64,000 nt of DNA from an uncultured Ruminiclostridium sp. (GTDB lineage: Bacteria; Bacillota; Clostridia; Oscillospirales; Ruminococcaceae). The notes below the pieces were generated by a model. The model ran no database searches. It was given only the letters and a program-made list of their open reading frames with translations, and was not told where the DNA came from. The stretch covers positions 90,090-154,089 of the forward strand of contig CANRGJ010000007.1 in assembly GCA_947630175.1 (NCBI GenBank). Reading direction: 5' to 3'. Position numbers and translations under genes: made by a program. Shown here piece after piece: positions 57,122 through 64,000 of the stretch (its first letter is position 1; each line of letters opens with the position of its first letter).

Positions 57122-58242
57122 TATACCTTGACAACGCCGCCACCACCTATCCGAAGCCGCCCTCGGTGATAAGCGCAGGCTCCTTCGCTATGGTAAATTA
57201 CGGCGCAAATCCTGGAAGGGCGGGACATAAGCTGTCAATGGAAACGGCGGAGGCGGTATACGGCGCAAGAAAGGAATGTGCGGATTTTTTTGGCGCAAAG
57301 ACCGAAAACGTCTGCTTTGTGCTGAACTGCACCCAGGCGCTTAATACCGCCATAAAAGGCATACTTACGCCCAACTCTCACATAATAACCAGCGACCTTG
57401 AGCATAACGCAGTTTTCCGTCCCCTTACCGCCGTTTCAAAAAGCGGCGGCATAACCTTTTCCATAGCAAAAGTAAGTGAAAATGACGATGAAACGGTAGA
57501 AAGCTTCCGCCGTTTGATAAAACCTAACACAAAAGCGATAGTCTGCACCGCCGCAAGCAACGTCACAGGCTTTATCCTCCCCTACAAGCGGATAGCCGCC
57601 CTTTGCAGGGAAAATAACGTCTGCTTTATCCTTGACGCCGCGCAGGGAGCAGGAGTCCTGCCAATAAGCCTTGAGGACGGTATAAACATAATCTGCGCCG
57701 CAGGGCACAAAGGACTTTACGGTCCTATGGGAACAGGACTGATGATAACCGATGGAAAATTCCGCCTTAAAACTCTTATCGAGGGCGGAACAGGCAGCGC
57801 CTCCTCCAACGCCGAGCAGCCCGAATTTCTCCCTGACCGCTTTGAAAGCGGAACAATAAACACGTCTGGCGTTATCGCTTTAGGCGCGGGAGTAAAATTC
57901 ACAGCCGAAAGGGGAGCGTCGATATACGAACACGAATGGCGGCTTTGCAGATACGCTCACCAACAGCTTTCCAAAATTCCGAAAATAATCCTTTACGGCG
58001 ATTTCACCCGCAAAAACGCACCTTTGTTTTCCTTCAACGTAAAAGGCTCGTCCTCGGAGGAAACCGCCGCCAAGCTCAGTGACAACGGCTTTTACCTGCG
58101 AGGAGGACTTCACTGCGCCTACCTTGCCCACCGAAAGCTGGGAACGCTGGACACAGGAACAGTGCGCTTCGCTCCTTCAATCTACACCACCAAATGCGAG
58201 GTAAACGCCTTTTTGAGAACGGTAAAGAAATTAGCAAAATAA
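57118..58242 (+). CDS. Cysteine desulfurase-like aminotransferase class V
   Basis: 374 residues. It opens IYLDNAATTYPKP, has the cofactor-binding regions LNCTQALNTAI and FILDAAQGAG, and the PLP lysine in CAAGHKGLYGPMGTG. The catalytic-type cysteine lies in LRGGLHCAYLAH near the C-terminus. It belongs to the group often paired with DUF3343 proteins and selenium genes rather than to IscS/NifS of Fe-S operons (no iscU adjacent). It likely releases sulfur or selenium from cysteine or selenocysteine. Confidence 0.88.
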   Translation: MIYLDNAATTYPKPPSVISAGSFAMVNYGANPGRAGHKLSMETAEAVYGARKECADFFGAKTENVCFVLNCTQALNTAIKGILTPNSHIITSDLEHNAVFRPLTAVSKSGGITFSIAKVSENDDETVESFRRLIKPNTKAIVCTAASNVTGFILPYKRIAALCRENNVCFILDAAQGAGVLPISLEDGINIICAAGHKGLYGPMGTGLMITDGKFRLKTLIEGGTGSASSNAEQPEFLPDRFESGTINTSGVIALGAGVKFTAERGASIYEHEWRLCRYAHQQLSKIPKIILYGDFTRKNAPLFSFNVKGSSSEETAAKLSDNGFYLRGGLHCAYLAHRKLGTLDTGTVRFAPSIYTTKCEVNAFLRTVKKLAK

Positions 58243-58246
58243 AAAT

Positions 58247-58287
58247 GAAAAGTCTTCTGAAATTTTTAATTTTCAGAGGGCTTTTTT
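58247..58287 (+). terminator. Rho-independent terminator
   Basis: AAAAGTCTTCTGAAA pairs with TTTCAGAGGGCTTTT (two G-U pairs), followed by a T run. It ends the DUF3343/desulfurase unit. Confidence 0.85.
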
Positions 58288-58297
58288 ATTACCCATA

Positions 58298-58326
58298 TTG
58301 CAAAAAAAGACAAAATATGTTAAAAT
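58298..58326 (+). promoter_or_regulatory. Promoter of purB
   Basis: TTGCAA (58298-58303), 17-base spacer, TAAAAT (58321-58326), 59 bases before the purB start codon. Confidence 0.7.
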
Positions 58327-58385
58327 AAATCAGTTATGAAAATTACACACATTAAATAAATACAAATAAAGAAAAGGAGCAGCAT

Positions 58386-59825
58386 ATGTCAAGAGATCAC
58401 AACACCTATCAAAGCCCCCTTTGCAGCCGCTACGCAAGCAAGGAAATGCAGTACGTCTTTTCCGAGCAGAAAAAGTTCAGCACCTTCCGCCGCCTTTGGG
58501 TAGCCCTTGCCAGGGCGGAAATGAACCTGGGACTGAACATCACCCCCGAGCAGGTGGCTCAGCTTGAGGCGAACGTGGACAACATAGACTTTGACGTTGC
58601 CGAGGAGCGTGAAAAGCTTGTCCGCCACGACGTAATGTCCCACGTTTACGCCTACGGCCAGGTCTGCCCCGACGCCGCAGGGATAATCCATCTGGGAGCA
58701 ACCTCCTGCTACGTTGGAGATAACACCGATATAATCATTATGCGCGACGCTCTGCAAATAATCCGCCGCAAGCTGGTGAACGTGATATCGAACCTTGCCT
58801 CCTTTGCGGAAAAATACAAGTCCCTGCCCTGCCTTGCCTACACTCATCTTCAGCCCGCACAGCTCACCACGGTGGGAAAGCGCGCTGCCCTCTGGACAAA
58901 CGAGCTTCTGATGGACCTTGAGGACCTTGAGTACCGCATAAGCAGTCTGAAGCTTCTGGGACAAAAGGGAACAACAGGCACACAGGCCAGCTTTATGGAG
59001 CTTTTCCACGGCGACGAGGAAAAGATAGACAGATTAGAGCAGATGATAGCAGAGGAAATGGGCTTTGAAAAATGCGTTCCCGTCAGCGGTCAGACCTATT
59101 CAAGAAAGGTAGACACAGGCGTTGTGAACGTCCTTGCGGGAATTGCCGCAAGCTGCTCCAAGTTCAGCAACGATATGCGTATCCTTGCCAGCTTTAAGGA
59201 AATGGAAGAGCCCTTTGAAAAAAATCAGATAGGTTCTTCAGCAATGCCCTACAAGCGCAATCCCATGCGCTGTGAGCGCATAACCTCCCTTTCCCGCTAC
59301 GTTATGATAGACGCCTTGAACCCCGCCTTCACTAGCGGCACCCAGTGGTTCGAGCGCACCCTTGACGACAGCGCCAACAAGCGCATTTCCGTAGCCGAGG
59401 CGTTCCTTGCCGTCGACGCTATCCTGAACATTATGCTGAACGTCACCGACGGGCTTGTGGTATATGAAAAGTCCATAAGGGCGAGAGTTATGAAGGAGCT
59501 CCCCTTTATGGCGACGGAAAATATAATGATGAGAGCAGTTGAAAAGGGCGGCAACCGCCAGGAGCTTCACGAGGCTCTCCGTCAGCACAGCATAGCCGCC
59601 GCTAAAGTCGTAAAGGAGGAGGGCGGCGAAAACGACCTTGTTGAGCGCATAGCCGCTGACCCGCTGTTTATGATAACCGCCGAGGAGATAAAGGCAGTGC
59701 TGAAGCCTGAAAATTATATCGGACGCTGTCCGTCCCAGGTGGACAACTTCCTGAAAGAATGCGTACAGCCCGTTCTGGAAAGGAATAAGGAGCTTCTGGG
59801 AGAGAAAGCGGAGCTGTCCGTTTAA
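58386..59825 (+). CDS. purB: Adenylosuccinate lyase
   Basis: 479 residues. It has the fumarase/aspartase-superfamily signature SSAMPYKRNPMRCERI and earlier HLGATSCYVGDN and LAYTHLQPAQLTTVGKR, with the catalytic histidine and serine loops. It catalyses two steps of purine synthesis (SAICAR to AICAR; adenylosuccinate to AMP). Length and sequence fit the longer, human/Clostridia-like type rather than the ~430-residue Bacillus type. Own promoter; AAAAGGAG precedes the ATG. Confidence 0.96.
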   Translation: MSRDHNTYQSPLCSRYASKEMQYVFSEQKKFSTFRRLWVALARAEMNLGLNITPEQVAQLEANVDNIDFDVAEEREKLVRHDVMSHVYAYGQVCPDAAGIIHLGATSCYVGDNTDIIIMRDALQIIRRKLVNVISNLASFAEKYKSLPCLAYTHLQPAQLTTVGKRAALWTNELLMDLEDLEYRISSLKLLGQKGTTGTQASFMELFHGDEEKIDRLEQMIAEEMGFEKCVPVSGQTYSRKVDTGVVNVLAGIAASCSKFSNDMRILASFKEMEEPFEKNQIGSSAMPYKRNPMRCERITSLSRYVMIDALNPAFTSGTQWFERTLDDSANKRISVAEAFLAVDAILNIMLNVTDGLVVYEKSIRARVMKELPFMATENIMMRAVEKGGNRQELHEALRQHSIAAAKVVKEEGGENDLVERIAADPLFMITAEEIKAVLKPENYIGRCPSQVDNFLKECVQPVLERNKELLGEKAELSV

Positions 59826-59855
59826 CGTGAATTTTCTGAAAATTCTCTTAAAGCC

Positions 59856-59883
59856 TTGACTTATTTGAAATTTCTGTTATAAT
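59856..59883 (+). promoter_or_regulatory. Promoter of secD-secF
   Basis: TTGACT (59856-59861), 16-base spacer, TATAAT (59878-59883). Confidence 0.75.
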
Positions 59884-59993
59884 ATATAAGGTTATTTTTT
59901 GATAAAGCTGTCTGATTTTCGGCAGCTTACAAGGTAAAACACAGACGGGAGCGTTCCCGCCTTGAAAAATACAGGAACGGAGTGAAATTTCAG

Positions 59994-61391
59994 TTGAAAA
60001 GAATTGGAAAGCCCGTTTTCTTTATAGTGTTTGCGGTAATAGCCGTATTTTCCGTGCTTGCCCTCGTTGGCGTGCATACCCATTACGGCGACATCACCCG
60101 AACATGGATAAACGGGTTGAGCGATATACGCTGGGGAATTGATATAAGAGGAGGCGTGGACGTTACCTTTACCCCGCCCGAGGGCTACAACGCCACCGAT
60201 GCGGAAATGGACGCCGCACGCTCCATAATCGAGACCCGTATGCTGAACAACAACATCACAGACTACGACCTTTACATGGACTACACCGCCGATCAGATAA
60301 TCGTGCGTTTTCCTTGGCAGTCTGAGGACACCGACTTTGATCCCGAAGCGGCTGTAAAGGAGTTAGGCGAGACCGCTATGCTCACCTTCCGTGAGGGAAC
60401 TCCCTCCGCTATTGAAGAGGGAAAAACCTATGAGGATCTTCCTCTGGTGCTCAGCGGCTCCGATGTTGAAAGCGCTACTCCCTATTACAACACCGACGAA
60501 AAGGAATATCAGATACAGCTCGTTCTGAAAGAAAGCGGAAAGCAGGCGTTTTCTGATGCAACAGGACGTCTTGCGGGAAAAGGCTCTATCTCCATCTGGA
60601 TGGACGACGACTGCATTTCCTATCCGTCAGTAAACGAGCAGATAACAGGCGGCACGGCTACCATAAGCGGTTCCTTTGACGCAGAAAGCGCCAAAGAGCT
60701 TGCCGACAAGATAAACGGCGGCGCACTGCCTTTCAGAATGGAACGTGAAAACTTCAGCACAATAAGCCCCACTCTGGGCGAGGGCGCAAGAGACGCAATG
60801 GCTATTGCGGGACTTATCGGCTTTGCTTTCATCGTTATATTTATGATACTTAAGTACCGTCTCCCCGGCGTTATCGCATCGATAGCCCTTGTGGGACAGG
60901 TTGCGGGAACCTTTGCCGCAATAACAGGCTTCTTCCCATTCAACGACAGCTTTACCCTTACCATTCCCGGTATTGCAGGTATAATCCTTGCGGTAGGTAT
61001 GGGCGTTGACGCCAACGTTATCACCGCTGAGAGAATAAAGGAAGAGATGTATGCGGGAAAATCCATTGACGGCGCTATCCGTACAGGCTATAAGAGAGCG
61101 TTCTCCGCAGTATTTGACGGCAACATCACAATGATAATCGTGGCGATAATCCTTATGGGCGCATTTGGTACCACCGACAGCATATGCGCGATAATCCTTT
61201 CGCCAATATTCACCTGGTTCGGCGCCTCCACCGAAGGCACGATATTCTCCTTCGGCTACACTCTTGCGGTAGGCGTTGTGCTGAACTTCCTGTTTGGTAT
61301 TCTCTTCTCAAGGCTTATGACGGCGTCCATAGCACGCTTCAAGACCTTCAGAAAGCCTTTCTTCTACGGAGGTGTCACCAATGAAAAATAA
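59994..61391 (+). CDS. secD: Protein translocase subunit SecD
   Basis: 465 residues from TTG 59994, with GGAG eleven bases upstream (GTG 59982 overlaps that site). The first helix is followed by the GIDIRGGVDVTF motif, the large P1 extracellular domain, and five C-terminal RND-type helices with GMGVDANVITAERIKEE. SecD works with SecF in proton-driven pulling of secreted chains at the SecYEG channel. It overlaps secF by 11 bases. Confidence 0.95.
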   Translation: MKRIGKPVFFIVFAVIAVFSVLALVGVHTHYGDITRTWINGLSDIRWGIDIRGGVDVTFTPPEGYNATDAEMDAARSIIETRMLNNNITDYDLYMDYTADQIIVRFPWQSEDTDFDPEAAVKELGETAMLTFREGTPSAIEEGKTYEDLPLVLSGSDVESATPYYNTDEKEYQIQLVLKESGKQAFSDATGRLAGKGSISIWMDDDCISYPSVNEQITGGTATISGSFDAESAKELADKINGGALPFRMERENFSTISPTLGEGARDAMAIAGLIGFAFIVIFMILKYRLPGVIASIALVGQVAGTFAAITGFFPFNDSFTLTIPGIAGIILAVGMGVDANVITAERIKEEMYAGKSIDGAIRTGYKRAFSAVFDGNITMIIVAIILMGAFGTTDSICAIILSPIFTWFGASTEGTIFSFGYTLAVGVVLNFLFGILFSRLMTASIARFKTFRKPFFYGGVTNEK

Positions 61392-62331
61392 AAAGATTTT
61401 AGACATCTTCGGAAAAAGAAAAATATTCTTCATAGTCCCCATCGTTATTGCCTTTGTTGCGCTTGTAGTTGCGCTGATATTCGGCATTGAGGTGGACATC
61501 GAGTTCAAGGGCGGTACCCTTGTAACGTACAGCTACACAGGCGACCTTGACACAGGTGCGGTAAAATCTGCCGCTGAGAGCTACGGCTATGGCACTGTGG
61601 GAGTATCCACGGGAAGCGCTATCGTTTCCACAGGCGGAATGACCAACAGCGTGACCCTCTCCTTCTCCGCAAACGAAGCCTTTACAGAGGACGCTCAGAA
61701 CGAGCTTAGCGACAAGTTAGAGGAACAGTTCGCCTCCAATCAGCTCACCCACCAGAACACGCAGGACGTAAATCCCACCTCAGGCGTTAAATTCTTCGTA
61801 AAGTGCCTTGTAGCGGTGCTGTTCTCGTTCCTGCTGCTGGTAATTTACATTGCCTTCCGCTTTAAGAAGATAGGCGGTCTTTCCGCAGGTATCTTCGCTC
61901 TGGTAGCCCTTATGCACGACATCATAATCGTGTTTGCGGTATTCATCTTCTTCCGCCTGCCCGTTGACGCAAACTTTATGGCGGTAATACTGACTATCCT
62001 CGGTTACTCTATCAACAACACCATCGTAACCTACGACCGTATCCGTGAAAACAGAACTCTTTACGGCAAGAGAATGGGACTTGTAGAACTGATGAACACC
62101 AGCGTAACGCAGACTATGACCCGTTCCATAAACACCACCATAACCACCGCTTTCGCCGCTTTGGCAATATGCGTGGTAGCTTGGATATGCGGCGTTGAAT
62201 CAATAATCAGCTTTGCGTTCCCGCTGCTTATCGGTCTTATTGCGGGCTTCTATTCATCAGTGTTCCTGTCAGGCTCCATGTGGGTAATGTGGCAGCTTCA
62301 CAAGAGCAAAAAACAGGCAGCAGCAAAATAA
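61381..62331 (+). CDS. secF: Protein translocase subunit SecF
   Basis: 316 residues from ATG 61381, behind GGAGGTG. It has IEFKGGTLVTYSY after the first helix, and in the membrane region ALMHDIIIVFAVF and ILGYSINNTIVTYDRIRENR, the SecF proton-pathway signature. Partner of SecD; separate subunits here rather than the fused SecDF of Bacillus. Confidence 0.96.
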   Translation: MKNKKILDIFGKRKIFFIVPIVIAFVALVVALIFGIEVDIEFKGGTLVTYSYTGDLDTGAVKSAAESYGYGTVGVSTGSAIVSTGGMTNSVTLSFSANEAFTEDAQNELSDKLEEQFASNQLTHQNTQDVNPTSGVKFFVKCLVAVLFSFLLLVIYIAFRFKKIGGLSAGIFALVALMHDIIIVFAVFIFFRLPVDANFMAVILTILGYSINNTIVTYDRIRENRTLYGKRMGLVELMNTSVTQTMTRSINTTITTAFAALAICVVAWICGVESIISFAFPLLIGLIAGFYSSVFLSGSMWVMWQLHKSKKQAAAK

Positions 62332-62338
62332 CGTATTT

Positions 62339-62371
62339 CAGAGCCGACATTGTTCAGTCGGCTCTGTTTGA
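62339..62371 (+). terminator. Probable terminator after secF
   Basis: CAGAGCCGAC pairs perfectly with GTCGGCTCTG around an 8-base loop, followed by TTTGATTTT. The interrupted T run may allow some read-through to the next gene. Confidence 0.75.
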
Positions 62372-62391
62372 TTTTGAGAAGGGAGGAACAA

Positions 62392-63168
62392 ATGGAGATA
62401 GGAATATCCACCGCCTGCTTTTACCCTATGGAAACGGAAAAGGCGCTTAGCCTGCTGGCGGACGGCGGCGTAAGGACCGCCGAGATATTTTTCAACGCCG
62501 ACTGTGAGCTTCACGGCGAGATATACGAGAAAATAAAAAATACCGTTCTGGAAAACGGCATAAATATCCCCTCCGTTCACCCCTACACCAGTGCGATAGA
62601 AACAATGTCCCTCTTCGGAGATTATCCCCGCCGCCTCACCGAGATACTTGACGTTTACCGCCGTTATTTTGAGATAATGAACTGCCTCGGAGCAAAAATT
62701 TTTGTTCTTCACGGTGCGCTGAAAAGTGCAAAATGTTCCGAAAGCCTTTACTTTGAGCGTTATTCTATGCTCCGTGATTTGGGAAATTCCTTTGGCGTCA
62801 CTGTCGCGCAGGAAAACGTCAGCTACTGCAAAAGCGGCAGTCTGCAATTCCTTACAAATATGAAAAAACAGCTTGGCGAGGACTGCTCCTTCGTCCTTGA
62901 CGTGAAACAAGCTTTAAGAAGCGGCATCGACCCCTTTGAAATAATGAACGCTTTGGGAAATTCGATAGTGCATTACCACCTGAGCGACAACAACGCTGAA
63001 AAAGACTGCGTTCCCGTAGGAAAGGGGAATTTCGACTTCCCCCGTCTTGCAAAAGCGCTTAAAGAAAGCAATTACAGCGGGAGCATAATCCTTGAGCTGT
63101 ACAGCAGCGGCTTTGAAAAAGCGGAGGAACTTTACAAAAGCGTAGAGTTTATGCGCTCATTTTTCTGA
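62392..63168 (+). CDS. Sugar phosphate isomerase/epimerase-like TIM-barrel protein
   Basis: 258 residues from ATG 62392, behind GGGAGG. The pattern fits the xylose isomerase-like (AP endonuclease family 2) barrel: EIGISTACF start, TAEIFFN, IPSVHPYT, GAKIFVLHGAL, VTVAQENVSY, FVLDVKQALRSG, HYHLSDNN and GSIILELYS, supplying the Glu/His/Asp metal ligands. The substrate is unknown. It follows secF but has its own ribosome site. Confidence 0.85.
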   Translation: MEIGISTACFYPMETEKALSLLADGGVRTAEIFFNADCELHGEIYEKIKNTVLENGINIPSVHPYTSAIETMSLFGDYPRRLTEILDVYRRYFEIMNCLGAKIFVLHGALKSAKCSESLYFERYSMLRDLGNSFGVTVAQENVSYCKSGSLQFLTNMKKQLGEDCSFVLDVKQALRSGIDPFEIMNALGNSIVHYHLSDNNAEKDCVPVGKGNFDFPRLAKALKESNYSGSIILELYSSGFEKAEELYKSVEFMRSFF

Positions 63169-63174
63169 AACCCC

Positions 63175-63203
63175 TTGCAAAACCGCTGTAAAAGTGTTAA
63201 AAT
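63175..63203 (+). promoter_or_regulatory. Promoter of nrdR
   Basis: TTGCAA (63175-63180), 17-base spacer, TAAAAT (63198-63203). Confidence 0.65.
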
Positions 63204-63247
63204 AAAATTGTACGAAAATCCGACAATATTGTGAAAGTGAGAAGCCT

Positions 63248-63700
63248 ATGAGATGCCCCGAATGTGGATATGAAGACAGCAAGGTCATTGATTCCCGCCC
63301 CACGGAAAATAAGATACGCCGCCGCAGGGAATGTCTGAAGTGCAAATGCAGATTTACCACCTATGAGATAATCGAGAATATCCCCTTAATGGTAATAAAG
63401 AAGGACCATTCTATCGAGCCCTTCGACCGCCAGAAGCTGATAGACAGGCTCCTGAGAGCGACAATAAAGCGCCCCGTCCAGCTTGAAACGGTGGAGAATA
63501 TGGTGGACGAGATAGTGAACGAGCTGAAAAACAGCTTACAGCGCGAGGTCACCAGCGACAAGATAGGCGAAATGGTTTTGCACAAGCTGAAAAACATCGA
63601 CCATGTTGCGTATATACGCTTTGCCTCCGTATACCGTGATTTCAACGACATCGACAGCTTTATGAAGATCATCACTGAGCTGTCAGAGGAGGAAAAGTGA
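63248..63700 (+). CDS. nrdR: Transcriptional repressor NrdR
   Basis: 150 residues. The N-terminal zinc ribbon is [18 protein letters not shown] and [16 protein letters not shown] (four cysteines). An ATP-cone follows, starting [15 protein letters not shown] and including [21 protein letters not shown]. It senses ATP/dATP and represses ribonucleotide reductase genes, none of which are in the window. Confidence 0.96.
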   Translation: MRCPECGYEDSKVIDSRPTENKIRRRRECLKCKCRFTTYEIIENIPLMVIKKDHSIEPFDRQKLIDRLLRATIKRPVQLETVENMVDEIVNELKNSLQREVTSDKIGEMVLHKLKNIDHVAYIRFASVYRDFNDIDSFMKIITELSEEEK

Positions 63701-63731
63701 CATTTTAGCTGACCCTTTGTTTAAAATCGAC

Positions 63732-63765
63732 AAAAACGGCGGAAAAATCCTTCGCCGTTTTTCTG
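63732..63765 (+). terminator. Rho-independent terminator of nrdR
   Basis: AAAAACGGCG (63732-63741) pairs perfectly with CGCCGTTTTT (63753-63762) around an 11-base loop, with further T. Confidence 0.88.
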
Positions 63766-63785
63766 TTTTATTTTCATTTACCCCC

Positions 63786-63814
63786 TTGACAAGCCCTTTG
63801 ACAAGTGATATAAT
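63786..63814 (+). promoter_or_regulatory. rRNA operon promoter P1
   Basis: TTGACA (63786-63791), 17-base spacer, TATAAT (63809-63814): a perfect sigma-A consensus. A hairpin (AGCGCTC 63820-63826 / GAGCGCT 63837-63843) follows. Confidence 0.88.
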
Positions 63815-63908
63815 AATCAAGCGCTCGAAAAAAGGGGAGCGCTGAGGCGCATTGAGAAGCTGAGATGTACAAGCCTTGAAAAAAGTTGAAAAAAGTTTTA
63901 AAAAGGTA

Positions 63909-63937
63909 TTGACAAAAGGTGTAAGATGTGCTAAAAT
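63909..63937 (+). promoter_or_regulatory. rRNA operon promoter P2
   Basis: TTGACA (63909-63914), 17-base spacer, TAAAAT (63932-63937). Tandem promoters of this kind are usual before rRNA genes in Firmicutes. Confidence 0.85.
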
Positions 63938-64000
63938 AATAAAGCTGTCCCCGAGAGGGGAAGCTGCTCCTTGAAAATTGAACAGTAAAGAATTTAGTAA
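63938..64000 (+). other. rRNA operon leader with boxA-like antitermination site
   Basis: A hairpin AGCT-GT-CCCC-GAGA-GGGG-A-AGCT (63942-63964) is followed by TGCTCCTTGA (63965-63974), close to boxA TGYTCTTTGA, and AAAATTGAACAGTAAAGAA, the common Firmicutes pre-16S leader. The 16S rRNA gene itself lies beyond the window. Confidence 0.8.

Overview
The window is about 64 kb of a Clostridia chromosome. It most resembles an Oscillospiraceae/Ruminococcus-type gut anaerobe. This rests on the Firmicutes gene orders (rpoB-rpoC-rpsL-rpsG-fusA-tuf and rnj-gdpP-rplI-dnaB-tilS), the Firmicutes type of RpoB and S12, an agr-type quorum-sensing locus, an L-box lysine riboswitch and many TTGACA-17-TATAAT promoters. 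Core genes have mixed composition and many GAC/GCC/CGC codons. The stretch from about 18 to 38 kb is different, and its core at 24.4-30.2 kb is strikingly AT-rich.

Layout. 0-3 kb: end of an HlyD-like adaptor, a GNAT acetyltransferase and a Na/Pi cotransporter. 3.1-5.6 kb: glycogen phosphorylase. 5.7-17.8 kb: the rpoBC and str clusters, where the str promoter is nested in the rpoBC terminator. A structured RNA of unknown class follows tuf. 18-21.5 kb: an agr-like locus, with histidine kinase and LytTR regulator diverging from agrB-agrD, followed by a small secreted protein. 21.6-24.4 kb: two lipoproteins. 25-29.5 kb: an AT-rich island holding a kinase-like/STAND-type P-loop NTPase gene, interrupted by a -1 frameshift at a T7 run, and a translationally coupled small OB-fold-like gene. 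This is the best candidate for an undescribed conflict or defence system. 30.2-38.3 kb: two ABC export cassettes, one with an internally duplicated permease and one with a permease fused to a lipoprotein-like propeller.

38.4-42.1 kb (minus strand): lysine-branch operon asd-dapA-dapB-ACT protein under a lysine riboswitch. 42.4-44.6 kb: an APH-family kinase and queA. 44.7-54.2 kb (minus strand): ftsH, hpt, tilS, dnaB, rplI, gdpP, rnj. 54.4-56.7 kb: a nucleotidyltransferase fused to a degenerate phosphomutase-like domain. 56.9-58.2 kb: a DUF3343 protein and a cysteine desulfurase-like enzyme. 58.4-63.7 kb: purB, secD, secF, a TIM-barrel isomerase-like protein and nrdR. The last 220 bases carry tandem promoters and the boxA-like leader of an rRNA operon whose 16S gene lies beyond the edge.

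Working together: the core genes supply transcription, translation, secretion, replication, purine salvage and synthesis, and lysine/peptidoglycan precursors. In the accessory block, a peptide signal (AgrD, processed by AgrB, sensed by the kinase and regulator) plausibly controls the neighbouring secreted protein and perhaps the lipoprotein and ABC genes. The kinase/NTPase island looks like an independent insertion between them. Protein families were assigned by reading motifs only; no database search was possible.
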